Under the pieces are notes generated by a model that worked only from the letters and a program-made list of their open reading frames with translations, made no database searches and had not been told where the DNA came from. A DNA stretch of 15,412 nucleotides from DUQU01 sp964481475 (GTDB taxonomy: Bacteria > Bacillota_I > Bacilli_A > Acholeplasmatales > UBA5453): positions 1 to 15,412 of the forward strand of contig CAYZTG010000021.1 in NCBI GenBank assembly GCA_964481475.1, read 5' to 3'. Numbering within the stretch: the stretch's first letter is position 1; every line of letters starts with the position of its first letter. This document shows, piece by piece, positions 7,508-15,270 of this stretch. The position numbers and the translations under genes are program-made.

Positions 7508-8464
7508 TTAAGAGATCTTTGGAACTAGGGCAAAGAGATTTCTTAATGTTTCTCTTTCTTTTTTGACAAAGGCTTCACTAAATGGGTAAGCGACCATCTC
7601 TTCATGTCTTACACCAATCGCGACACCAAACTTTCCTTTTAAAATTAAATCTACTGCAAAAACACCCATTCTCCCTGCAAGAATTCGATCACTAGGAACT
7701 GGTGACCCACCCCTTTGAACATACCCTAATACCGTTGCTCTACAAGAAAAACCACTCTTCTCTGTTATTTCTTTCGCAAAATCATAAACATTTAAGATCT
7801 TTTCAGTAACAATAATAATAGCGTTTCTTCTACCTTCTTCTTTATGTCTTTTTAATGTTTTTATTATTTGATCTTTATCAAGAGGGTTTTCAGGTGTAAT
7901 GATAAATTCTGCTCCAGTCGATAATCCGGCATATAACGCCAAATCTCCACGATGTCTCCCCATTGTTTCAATAATTGAGGCTCTTTGATGACTCGACGAT
8001 GTATCTTTTATTTTGTCAATATCTCCAACAATAGTATTAAGGGCTGTTTGAAAGCCTATTGTAAAATCTGTTCCATTTACATCGTTATCAATTGAAGCTG
8101 GTATCGCAATTGTGGGGAAGCCTAATTTGAAAAGTGCTTCCGCTCCTTTAATAGTTCCATCACCACCAATAACAATTAAAGCTTTTATCCCTTGCTTATT
8201 TAAGTTATCAATAGCCTTTAAAACTGTTTTTTCTTCTTTAAAATCATCATATCTAGAAGTACCTAAAACAGTGCCTCCTCTAGCAAGGATTTCCGAGACA
8301 TCTTTCCTTGACATCTTCTCATAGTTATCGTTTGTTAATCCTCTAAAACCATCATAAACAGCATAGGGCTCGATATCATAAAACAAGCAACTTCTTACTA
8401 CCGCTCTTACGGCAGCATTCATTCCTGGTGCATCCCCACCAGATGTTAAAATTGCAACTTTCAT
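7508..8464 (-). CDS. pfkA: ATP-dependent 6-phosphofructokinase
   Basis: This enzyme phosphorylates fructose 6-phosphate to fructose 1,6-bisphosphate, the committing step of glycolysis, in the cytoplasm. The 318 residues match the bacterial allosteric ATP type. Motifs: TSGGDAPGMNAAVRA (7-21), GGDGT (100-104) with glycine at the position that is aspartate in PPi enzymes, SIDNDVNGTD (124-133, D126 the expected catalytic base), SSSHQR (156-161) and MGRHRGD (168-174). Effector-site arginines R20, R24 and R53 are in place. The residue before SIDND is A123, where the common ATP enzymes have glycine and PPi enzymes have lysine; absence of lysine supports ATP use. A GGAGG ribosome binding site precedes the ATG. 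It diverges from a second, PPi-type phosphofructokinase across a shared promoter region. Confidence 0.95.
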   Translation of the reverse strand: MKVAILTSGGDAPGMNAAVRAVVRSCLFYDIEPYAVYDGFRGLTNDNYEKMSRKDVSEILARGGTVLGTSRYDDFKEEKTVLKAIDNLNKQGIKALIVIGGDGTIKGAEALFKLGFPTIAIPASIDNDVNGTDFTIGFQTALNTIVGDIDKIKDTSSSHQRASIIETMGRHRGDLALYAGLSTGAEFIITPENPLDKDQIIKTLKRHKEEGRRNAIIIVTEKILNVYDFAKEITEKSGFSCRATVLGYVQRGGSPVPSDRILAGRMGVFAVDLILKGKFGVAIGVRHEEMVAYPFSEAFVKKERETLRNLFALVPKIS

Positions 8465-8485
8465 TATATCCCTCCATTCTTATTA

Positions 8486-8494
8486 ATTATAACA
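8486..8494 (-). promoter_or_regulatory. extended -10 promoter of pfkA
   Basis: The minus strand reads TGTTATAAT, identical to the element before the gcv operon. The hexamer is the complement of 8486-8491. No convincing -35 box is present. The start would be near 8479, leaving a leader of about 15 bases that holds the GGAGG ribosome binding site. It lies back to back with the promoter of the PPi-type enzyme. Confidence 0.55.
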
Positions 8495-8538
8495 TATATA
8501 TATCATGTAAATTATTATAAAATATTGTTTTTTTGCTT

Positions 8539-8567
8539 TTGATATTTTTTTACATTATATTTATGAT
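8539..8567 (+). promoter_or_regulatory. promoter of the PPi-phosphofructokinase operon
   Basis: TTGATA (8539-8544) and TATGAT (8562-8567) are separated by 17 bases; the -35 matches the consensus at five of six positions and so does the -10. An overlapping alternative is TGATATTAT (8564-8572), an extended -10. Either gives a leader of about 30 bases. The AAGGAG ribosome binding site (8590-8595) is ten bases from the ATG. Confidence 0.6.
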
Positions 8568-8605
8568 ATTATATAAAGGAAGACTTTTTAAGGAGTGATG
8601 AAATT

Positions 8606-9844
8606 ATGAAAAAATTAATAGGTGCAGCAATATTAGGTCAGTCAGGTGGACCAACAAGCGTTATAAATGCAAGTGCTGCCGGAGTGTTTATTGAAGCTTT
8701 AAAGCATGAAGAAATTACACACGTTTATGGAGCGAAGCATGGTATTAAAGGTATTTTAGAAGAACAATTTTATGATATTAGCAAAGAAGATTTGACTGAA
8801 TTAGAACTTTTAAAAACAACACCTTCCTCTTCCATTGGATCTGTACGTTATAAACTAAAAAACATTGAAAAAGATCCTTCTGATTATTTTAAGTTATTAG
8901 AAATTTTTAAAAAATATAACATTAGATATTTCTTCTATAATGGCGGAAATGATTCTATGGATACAGCAAATAAGATTTCAAATTTTTTCCAAGAACATAA
9001 TTACGAGTGCCGTGTAATGGGTGTTCCTAAAACAATTGATAATGATTTATATGGGACAGACCATACCCCTGGTTTTGGTAGTGCAGCTAAATATGTAGCC
9101 ACTACATTAATGGAACTATATCATGATGCTCGAGTGTATGATACAAAAATGTGTACTGTTGTTGAAATAATGGGAAGAAATGCTGGTTGGTTAACTGCAG
9201 CAGCTCAATTAGCTGTTGAAAAAGGCCAAGGGCCAGATTTAATTTATTTACCAGAAATGGTTTTTGATTACGATGACTTTTTAGAAGACGTTGGTAAAAT
9301 TCTTGAAAAAAGAGGCAATGTAATTGTTGCTATCTCAGAAGGATTACAAGATAAAGATGGCAAATACATTCCTGAACATTTTAGTGATTTATCAACGGAC
9401 TCATTTGGTCATGCCCAACTCGGTGGTGCAGCGACTATTTTAGCTGATGAAGTTGCTAAAAATTATGATGTCAAAGTTAGAGGAATTGAATTTTCTTTAA
9501 TTCAAAGATCTGCTCAACATTTAGCTAGCGAAGTTGATGTTAATGAAGCATTTGAAGCTGGTAGCGAAGCAGTAAGACAAGCTCTTGCTGGTAAAACAGA
9601 TTATATGATTGGTTTTGAGAGAGTCTCTTCAAATCCATATAAGATAAACTATATTTTAATCCCTTTAGATAAAGTTGCTAATACAGAAAAGAAAGTACCA
9701 CTAGAGTGGATTAAGCCTAGAGGACAAGGTTTAACTAAAGAATTTGTTGAATACGCTCTTCCCCTTATTCAAGGTGATAAAAAAGCTCCCCTCGAAGATG
9801 GATTACCAAGATTTGCTAAACTTAAAAAAATACTTGTAAAGTAG
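8606..9844 (+). CDS. pfp: pyrophosphate-dependent-type 6-phosphofructokinase
   Basis: This is a second phosphofructokinase, 412 residues, predicted to use inorganic pyrophosphate as phosphoryl donor, which makes the fructose 6-phosphate step reversible. The specificity positions are visible. GGNDS (113-117) has aspartate (D116) where ATP enzymes have glycine, and PKTIDND (141-147) has lysine (K142) at the position that accommodates pyrophosphate. MGRNAGW (189-195) is the sugar-phosphate-binding segment. The first aspartate of the usual GGDDS is asparagine here, as in some longer PPi-type family members. The start has AAGGAG ten bases upstream and no competing in-frame start. The gene is divergent from pfkA and 12 bases ahead of a cation exchanger gene, with which it probably forms an operon. 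Donor specificity is inferred from two residues; ATP-using exceptions exist in the wider family. Confidence 0.88.
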   Translation: MKKLIGAAILGQSGGPTSVINASAAGVFIEALKHEEITHVYGAKHGIKGILEEQFYDISKEDLTELELLKTTPSSSIGSVRYKLKNIEKDPSDYFKLLEIFKKYNIRYFFYNGGNDSMDTANKISNFFQEHNYECRVMGVPKTIDNDLYGTDHTPGFGSAAKYVATTLMELYHDARVYDTKMCTVVEIMGRNAGWLTAAAQLAVEKGQGPDLIYLPEMVFDYDDFLEDVGKILEKRGNVIVAISEGLQDKDGKYIPEHFSDLSTDSFGHAQLGGAATILADEVAKNYDVKVRGIEFSLIQRSAQHLASEVDVNEAFEAGSEAVRQALAGKTDYMIGFERVSSNPYKINYILIPLDKVANTEKKVPLEWIKPRGQGLTKEFVEYALPLIQGDKKAPLEDGLPRFAKLKKILVK

Positions 9845-9856
9845 TAAGGAAATAGA

Positions 9857-10852
9857 ATGGAAATATGGCTTGCTTTTATAATATTAATTATTGGTCTTAT
9901 CTTACTTGTTAAAGGTGCAGATTTATTTGTTGACGGTGCTTCTAATCTAGCAAAACATTTCGGTGTTTCGGCATTAGTTGTTGGGCTAACTGTAGTAGCT
10001 TTTGGAACTTCTTTACCAGAAGCAGCAGTAAGTATCTCTTCACAAATTCAAGGTTTAGATGATGTTTCATTGGGAAACATTATTGGTTCAAATATGTTTA
10101 ATCTCTTTTTTATCTTAGGAGTTAGTGCCCTTTTCTCCCCCTTAATTGTAAAGAAAGAAATCTTAAAGAGAGATTTACCACTATCAATAATCGCTACGGT
10201 AATATTGATATTAATGACCCTCTTCTTCCACTATAATGGAAATAAAGCAATTACTAGAATTGAAGGGTTAGTTTTAGTTTTATCATTAATCATTTATGTT
10301 ATTTATCTTATAAAACATTCTTTAAAAGAATCAACCCAAAATAACGATCAGCAATTCTTTACTAATAAAGTTGCTGAAGTAGAGTCTAAGGCGATTTTTT
10401 CCAAAAAGAAAGCTGCGATTTATACTATTATTGGTTTAATTGGCGTAGTAGGCGGCGGCATATTAGTTACTAATGGCGCCCAAGAAATTGCTTTATTTTT
10501 TGGAATGAGTGAATGGTTAGTAGGATTAACTATTGTCTCAGTTGGGACTAGCCTACCTGAGCTTATTACTTCAGTAGTAGCAGCATTTAAAAAAGAAGTT
10601 GATATTGCCGTTGGTAATGTTGTTGGATCAAACCTTTTTAATATCCTATTTGTTTTAGGTTTTTCCTCAATAATAAAACCAATTAAGTTTAACGATGGTG
10701 TAATGTTTGACTTATTATTTTTAGCTATTGGAAGTACCCTTATTTCATTACTTGCACTAAGAAAGAAAAGGTTTGGCAAGTTAGAGGGAGCGATTATGGT
10801 CGCGATGTATATTGGCTATTTTGCTTATATAATTGTTAGAGAATTAAATTAA
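9857..10852 (+). CDS. Na+/Ca2+ exchanger family membrane protein (CaCA superfamily)
   Basis: This is an integral membrane cation antiporter of the bacterial YrbG-like branch of the calcium/cation exchangers, about ten hydrophobic segments in 331 residues. The two inverted alpha-repeats that form the ion sites are both complete. Repeat 1 has VVAFGTSLPEAAVS (46-59) and GNIIGSNMFN (73-82); repeat 2 has VSVGTSLPELITS (227-239) and GNVVGSNLFN (253-262). Both key glutamates (E55 and E235) are present. A charged loop around 153-185 joins the halves, presumably cytoplasmic. It starts 12 bases after the pfp stop with AAGGA before the ATG, so it is very likely co-transcribed with pfp, and it ends just before a two-way terminator. 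The ions carried cannot be read from the sequence. Confidence 0.9.
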   Translation: MEIWLAFIILIIGLILLVKGADLFVDGASNLAKHFGVSALVVGLTVVAFGTSLPEAAVSISSQIQGLDDVSLGNIIGSNMFNLFFILGVSALFSPLIVKKEILKRDLPLSIIATVILILMTLFFHYNGNKAITRIEGLVLVLSLIIYVIYLIKHSLKESTQNNDQQFFTNKVAEVESKAIFSKKKAAIYTIIGLIGVVGGGILVTNGAQEIALFFGMSEWLVGLTIVSVGTSLPELITSVVAAFKKEVDIAVGNVVGSNLFNILFVLGFSSIIKPIKFNDGVMFDLLFLAIGSTLISLLALRKKRFGKLEGAIMVAMYIGYFAYIIVRELN

Positions 10853-10853
10853 G

Positions 10854-10883
10854 AAAAAACCACTTTGTTCAAGTGGTTTTTTT
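10854..10883. terminator. two-way terminator between the exchanger gene and dnaE
   Basis: A perfect 12-base-pair stem, AAAAAACCACTT (10854-10865) against AAGTGGTTTTTT (10871-10882), closes a five-base loop. The plus strand runs into seven U residues just after the exchanger stop. The minus strand runs into six U residues just after the dnaE stop. With convergent genes stopping two bases on either side, it serves both directions. Confidence 0.92.
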
Positions 10884-10885
10884 AT

Positions 10886-13810
10886 TTATATTTTCTTTTT
10901 TATCTCCTTAATATTTTTAAGCACCCACTTATCTCCTTGATAGATGGTTTTTTCTAATAAAAAAGCGTAGACTTCATTTTTCTTTAAGTCCATTTTAATT
11001 TCTTGGTATAGTTTAGGAAAGACGGTTACCTCAATATTTGCAAGTCCATCACTAAAACTAACAAATGCCATTTGATCATTATTCTTAGTTGTTATTTCTC
11101 TAACATCATCTAATATAGCCAAGGTTCTAACTTCCTCATATTTGAAAGTAACATCAGCTAGCTTCGTTAAATTATTTGCTTTTATGAAGTCCTTGTAAAG
11201 TTCATTAATTGAAGAGGAAAGTTGCATACCTAAGGTTTCTATTTCTTTATCAATTAAGTATCCTCTTTCATATTCTTCGTAAACTTGCCTCTTTAAGTCA
11301 AGACCTATACTCTCATAAAGATCAATTAGATCTGATTGAGTCTCCATTAGAGTCTTCTTATTGAGACCAAAATCATCTAAAGCTCCGCTAAAAATCAAAG
11401 CCTCCATTACTCTACTATTCAATTTTTTAATTATGCGTTTTTTAAAGTCGTTATAATCTTTAAAAATACCGTTGCTTCTTTCTTCAATAATTTGATTAGC
11501 AACAGCAGTACCAATATTTTTAATAGCAGTTAAGGGAAAAATTAAATTGCTTCCTTCTTTTTCAAATTGTTTTGTTGATTTATTAATTGAGGGTGGTATT
11601 ACTTTTACTCCTTTTTGATGGAGACTTTTTATAATTTCTGAAGCATCACTATCATTAATGGACATATTTGACAATAGTACTTGGATAAATATAGTAAAAT
11701 AATTAGCTTTTAAATATGCCATTTGATAAGCAACTAAAGCGTAAGAAACTGAATGCGACTTATTAAAACCATAATCAGCGAATCTTAAAACATAGTCATA
11801 AATCTCTAAAGCCTTTTTTTCATCCTTACCATTTAAAACACTGCTACGAATAAACTCTGTTTTTTCCTTACTTAAAACATTCAAATCTTTCTTAGAAATA
11901 CCTACCCTTAATAAATCTGCTTCTTCTAATGAATAACCAGCAAAAACTCGAGCAATCTCCATTATTTGTTCTTGATAAACAATAATCCCATATGTCTCTT
12001 TTAAGATATCTTTTAAATCTTCATCTATATAGGTAAATTTTTTTCCATTTCTTCTTTCGATATAAAGATCAATATTTTGCATCGGGCCTGGTCTATATAA
12101 AGCTAATAAAGCCACTAGATCATTAAACGAAGTTGGTTTTAATTTTCTTAAAACAGAACGCATTCCTTGTGATTCAAGTTGAAAAATACCTGTTGTATCT
12201 CCATCTTGCAAAAGATCATATGTTAGCTTATCATCCAATGGTATCCCATCTAAATTAAATAAAGGATTTTCTTGCTTTAAAAGATCAATAACCTCAGCAA
12301 TTATCGTTAAATTTCTAATCCCCAAAAAATCAATTTTAAGTAAACCCATTTTCTCTAAATCTGGAAACTCATATTGAGTTTGGGTAATTAAAGGACCGTT
12401 TTGTAACGGAACTTTATATCTTAAATCTTCCTTAGCTAAAATTATTCCCGCAGCATGAGTTCCTGTTTGTCTAGGAATACCATCAAGTTTATTAGAAATA
12501 TATCTTACTCTTTCTAACTTCTCATCTAATCTTTGGTTTGTCCGGAATTGTCTTATAATTTGGGTTGTTTCATATGCCGAATAGCCTTTTATTTTCAAGA
12601 TATCTCTAAGAGAACTTTTTTCTGAATACTTAGAAAAAGTATTAATTGAAAAAACATGGTTACTGCCATACTTATTTCTAACATATAAAATTACTTCATC
12701 CCTTTTATTATCAGGGAAATCTAAGTCAATATCTGGCATTGTTCTTCTTGCTTTATTTAAGAATCTCTCAAATAATAATCCATATTTAAGTGGATCAATA
12801 TTTGTAATATTTAAAACATAGCTTACTAAACTTCCCGCTGCTGATCCTCTTCCTGGGCCCACTAAAAAATTATTGCTTTTCGCATAATTTACGAAGTCAC
12901 TAACAATTAAAAAGTAACTTTCATAATTCAATTCCAAAATAACATTTAATTCTTTTTTTAATCTCTCTTGATAAGTTCTACTTGTTAACCCCTTCTCAAT
13001 AAGGCCTTCATTAGCCCTAGTTACTAAACTCGTTTTATCATCTTTTGTTAAACTAGGTAATTGGTAAGCGAAGTTTTTATAATTAAAATTAAATAGTTTA
13101 CTAACCTCAGCTAAATTAATAAATACTTCTGGATAATCTAAATATCTATTAGTCAATTCTTCCATACTTAAAAAGGATAAATCATGTTCATTAGGCAAAG
13201 AATGCATTTCGGTTAAAACATCATATACATCTTTATCTTCTTTTAAATAAGCCATAAAATTAACAGGTACCAAATCTATCTTTAATTTATTGCTAAACTC
13301 CTTTATTTTTGGAGCAACAACAATTTCATCTTCAAAAGATTGCAAAGATAAACCGAGATAAAAATGTTTAAAATTACTTTTATACTCTTCCAATAACTTA
13401 GTTGCAAAATCATTGTAATTATTTTTTAAAACTTGATATAAAATACTTTTATAACCAGCACTAATAATTAATAGATTATCTCCATATTCTTTTAATAGTT
13501 CAAAACTAATTTTCTTTTCTTTTAAGTTAAGATAGGAACTAATTATTATTAATGATTGGTAGCCTTCTTTATTTAAAGCATAAATTAACAACTCATCTTT
13601 TGTACCCATTAGCTCCACAGTTACTAAAAGGCCTACTAAAGGTTTAACTTCGTCGTTGGTAATTAACTTATATGATGAATATAAAAAAGCGCCATCACTT
13701 ATAGCCACAAATGGATAATTTTCTTTTTTTGCATGCCTAAAAATATCTGCTAACTTAAACACACTATTGCTTAGATAATATTCGCTTAAAAATCCAAAAG
13801 TACCTTTCAA
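10886..13810 (-). CDS. dnaE: DNA polymerase III alpha subunit, DnaE
   Basis: This is a C-family replicative polymerase of 974 residues, shorter than typical DnaE. Residues 1 to about 200 are a PHP domain that has lost its usual metal ligands: TFGFLSEYY (4-12) stands where HLHTHSEYS is expected, and ISDGAFL (37-43) where ITDHGN is expected. The catalytic palm is intact, with VGPGRGSAAGS (317-327), PDIDLDF (359-365; D362 and D364) and KIDFLGIR (492-499; D494). A helix-hairpin-helix (AIKNIGTAVANQI) and a C-terminal OB-fold region follow. The TTG start is chosen because AAAAGGAG lies eight bases before it and homology begins there; an upstream in-frame ATG at 13885 would overlap the preceding gene and adds 25 residues unlike DnaE. 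It is last in a minus-strand run with the Ig-repeat gene, 37 bases downstream of it. Confidence 0.95.
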   Translation of the reverse strand: MKGTFGFLSEYYLSNSVFKLADIFRHAKKENYPFVAISDGAFLYSSYKLITNDEVKPLVGLLVTVELMGTKDELLIYALNKEGYQSLIIISSYLNLKEKKISFELLKEYGDNLLIISAGYKSILYQVLKNNYNDFATKLLEEYKSNFKHFYLGLSLQSFEDEIVVAPKIKEFSNKLKIDLVPVNFMAYLKEDKDVYDVLTEMHSLPNEHDLSFLSMEELTNRYLDYPEVFINLAEVSKLFNFNYKNFAYQLPSLTKDDKTSLVTRANEGLIEKGLTSRTYQERLKKELNVILELNYESYFLIVSDFVNYAKSNNFLVGPGRGSAAGSLVSYVLNITNIDPLKYGLLFERFLNKARRTMPDIDLDFPDNKRDEVILYVRNKYGSNHVFSINTFSKYSEKSSLRDILKIKGYSAYETTQIIRQFRTNQRLDEKLERVRYISNKLDGIPRQTGTHAAGIILAKEDLRYKVPLQNGPLITQTQYEFPDLEKMGLLKIDFLGIRNLTIIAEVIDLLKQENPLFNLDGIPLDDKLTYDLLQDGDTTGIFQLESQGMRSVLRKLKPTSFNDLVALLALYRPGPMQNIDLYIERRNGKKFTYIDEDLKDILKETYGIIVYQEQIMEIARVFAGYSLEEADLLRVGISKKDLNVLSKEKTEFIRSSVLNGKDEKKALEIYDYVLRFADYGFNKSHSVSYALVAYQMAYLKANYFTIFIQVLLSNMSINDSDASEIIKSLHQKGVKVIPPSINKSTKQFEKEGSNLIFPLTAIKNIGTAVANQIIEERSNGIFKDYNDFKKRIIKKLNSRVMEALIFSGALDDFGLNKKTLMETQSDLIDLYESIGLDLKRQVYEEYERGYLIDKEIETLGMQLSSSINELYKDFIKANNLTKLADVTFKYEEVRTLAILDDVREITTKNNDQMAFVSFSDGLANIEVTVFPKLYQEIKMDLKKNEVYAFLLEKTIYQGDKWVLKNIKEIKKKI

Positions 13811-13818
13811 AATGATCG

Positions 13819-13826
13819 CTCCTTTT
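13819..13826 (-). promoter_or_regulatory. ribosome binding site that fixes the dnaE TTG start
   Basis: The minus strand reads AAAAGGAG, and eight bases later TTG followed by codons for KGTFGF. The site lies inside the longer reading frame that begins at 13885, so it only makes sense if translation begins at 13810. It removes the overlap with the upstream gene and leaves a 37-base gap. Confidence 0.8.
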
Positions 13827-13847
13827 AATAAGTATATCACAAAAATC

Positions 13848-15227
13848 TTAACGATTTGTTTTTCTTTTATAAATATAGAAACCAATAAGCGCTAGTGCTC
13901 CCCCAACAATAATTATACCTCCAATCACTATTTTTATCTTTGAACCAAGATAATTATTTCTTCCACCTTTAATAATAATATTTCTCGTGAAGTAACTCAT
14001 ATTTCCAGATAAATCTTTAGCTTCATAAATAATGTAATACTTGCCTGGGTTGCTTTTAAAATTAGTTTGATATATTAAGACAACTACCTCTTCTTCTAAA
14101 TTATAATTATCACTTATAATTAACCCTTCATATAAGTCAAAATTAGCATCTTCCTTAATTAAATCAGCTCCACTAATCAAAGGGGGAATACTATCAATTA
14201 TATAAACGACTATTGTTTTATTATTTTTGTTGTTAGAAAGATCAAAAACAGTTATTGAAACATCATATTTCCCAATTTTTTGGTAATTAATTTCACTACT
14301 TATTTCCACTCTTAACTCGTTTAAAGCGTTATAATTATCAGAAATATTATAATAATCACTAATAGTTATTTCTTCACTAAAGACTTCTAAGTAAATAACT
14401 TCCTTAATAATAGTAATTTCTGGAACTTTATTATCTATAACGGTAATTATTTTAGTTAACTCACTAATATTATTTGAAGAATCTATCACTCTAACTGTTA
14501 GAGTTGTTTCACCAATTAATGTAATCGGTGAGGAAAACTCATAAAATATCCTTAAATCTTTATCATAATTATCTTCAATATAAAAATAGTCATAAATATT
14601 AAAATCATCACCCACATAATACTTAGAAATAACTGTGCTCTTAATTGTGGGGAAGATATTATCAATAATTTTAAGTTCACTAATATGATTTATCCGATTA
14701 TTTGATGAGTCAGTTATTGTATATATTAAAGGGTAAACCCCTATCTTTTTATAATCAACTAAAGCATCATCTACAACAATTATTAACTCATTTAGCGGCG
14801 TATAGTTATCATAGGCACTTAGATATGTTTTATAGTTAGGCTTTTCACCACCAATAACCATTAAAATATCGCTACTTGAAAGTATTTTTGGTTTTTCTCT
14901 ATCAACTATTTTAAAGATAAAACCCTTGATTTCAGAAGTCTTATTCTTGGGAGATACCGCTCTAAAATAGTGAGTATATGATTTTAAAACGCTAGTTGAA
15001 ATAGTTGAAATAGTCGTGTAATTAACATTATTATCGTCGATATAAAAATTATCATCTTCAAAACCCTTTTTTAATTTGATTTCATTTTTCACAAGCAAGA
15101 TGTATTTATTTATATCATCATAAACATCAACTTCAATAATACTTTCAGGCCAATCAAAAATACTCTCACTCGGAGAGTTTGGCGGAAAAGAAAACAAAAA
15201 AAGCATAATTATCAAAATATTTTTCAT
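13848..15227 (-). CDS. surface protein with four Ig-like repeats and a C-terminal membrane anchor
   Basis: No specific gene name is recognised. The 459-residue protein begins with a short hydrophobic signal (KNILIIMLFLFSF, 2-14) without a lipobox cysteine. It ends with one membrane segment (about 431-452) and a basic tail KRKTNR, so most of it should face outside. Between them are four repeats of about 75-80 residues (109-189, 190-265, 266-345, 346-420). Each has a DNY motif (140, 219, 297, 373) and a DxSNN/DLSGN motif near its end (173, 249, 329, 405), the pattern of the bacterial Ig-like DUF5011/HYR-type folds. Residues 22-108 may be a fifth, diverged unit. There is no cysteine and few tryptophans. 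No LPXTG sorting signal is present; the anchor suits a cell with little or no wall. It lies between an ABC exporter and dnaE. Adhesion or envelope scaffolding is plausible but unproven. Confidence 0.8.
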   Translation of the reverse strand: MKNILIIMLFLFSFPPNSPSESIFDWPESIIEVDVYDDINKYILLVKNEIKLKKGFEDDNFYIDDNNVNYTTISTISTSVLKSYTHYFRAVSPKNKTSEIKGFIFKIVDREKPKILSSSDILMVIGGEKPNYKTYLSAYDNYTPLNELIIVVDDALVDYKKIGVYPLIYTITDSSNNRINHISELKIIDNIFPTIKSTVISKYYVGDDFNIYDYFYIEDNYDKDLRIFYEFSSPITLIGETTLTVRVIDSSNNISELTKIITVIDNKVPEITIIKEVIYLEVFSEEITISDYYNISDNYNALNELRVEISSEINYQKIGKYDVSITVFDLSNNKNNKTIVVYIIDSIPPLISGADLIKEDANFDLYEGLIISDNYNLEEEVVVLIYQTNFKSNPGKYYIIYEAKDLSGNMSYFTRNIIIKGGRNNYLGSKIKIVIGGIIIVGGALALIGFYIYKRKTNR

Positions 15228-15266
15228 ATTATCACCAAATAATATATATTTAGAATTATGCTTTTT
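15198..15266 (-). promoter_or_regulatory. inverted repeat enclosing the ribosome binding site and start of the Ig-repeat gene
   Basis: Thirteen bases (15254-15266) are perfectly repeated in inverse at 15198-15210. On the minus strand the arms are AAAAAGCATAATT and AATTATGCTTTTT, and the second arm runs into further U residues. The 43-base loop holds the GGTGAT ribosome binding site and the ATG (15225-15227). It has the form of an intrinsic terminator for the ABC gene, which ends five bases before the first arm. Alternatively it hides the start of the next gene. Confidence 0.5.
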
Positions 15267-15270
15267 ACTT

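Noticed and set aside
8112..8324. Plus-strand open frame of 70 codons
   Set aside because: It lies opposite the conserved GGDGT region of pfkA, with no sign of an independent gene.
10420..10779. Minus-strand open frame of 119 codons
   Set aside because: It is antisense to the second alpha-repeat of the exchanger, whose motifs are clear.
13831..13839. TGATATACT as an extended -10 promoter for dnaE
   Set aside because: The start of transcription would fall inside the ribosome binding site, leaving no usable leader, and there is no -35 box.
13811..13885. 25-residue N-terminal extension of DnaE from an upstream ATG
   Set aside because: A strong ribosome binding site lies inside this stretch in front of TTG, the extension overlaps the preceding gene, and DnaE-like sequence begins only after the TTG.
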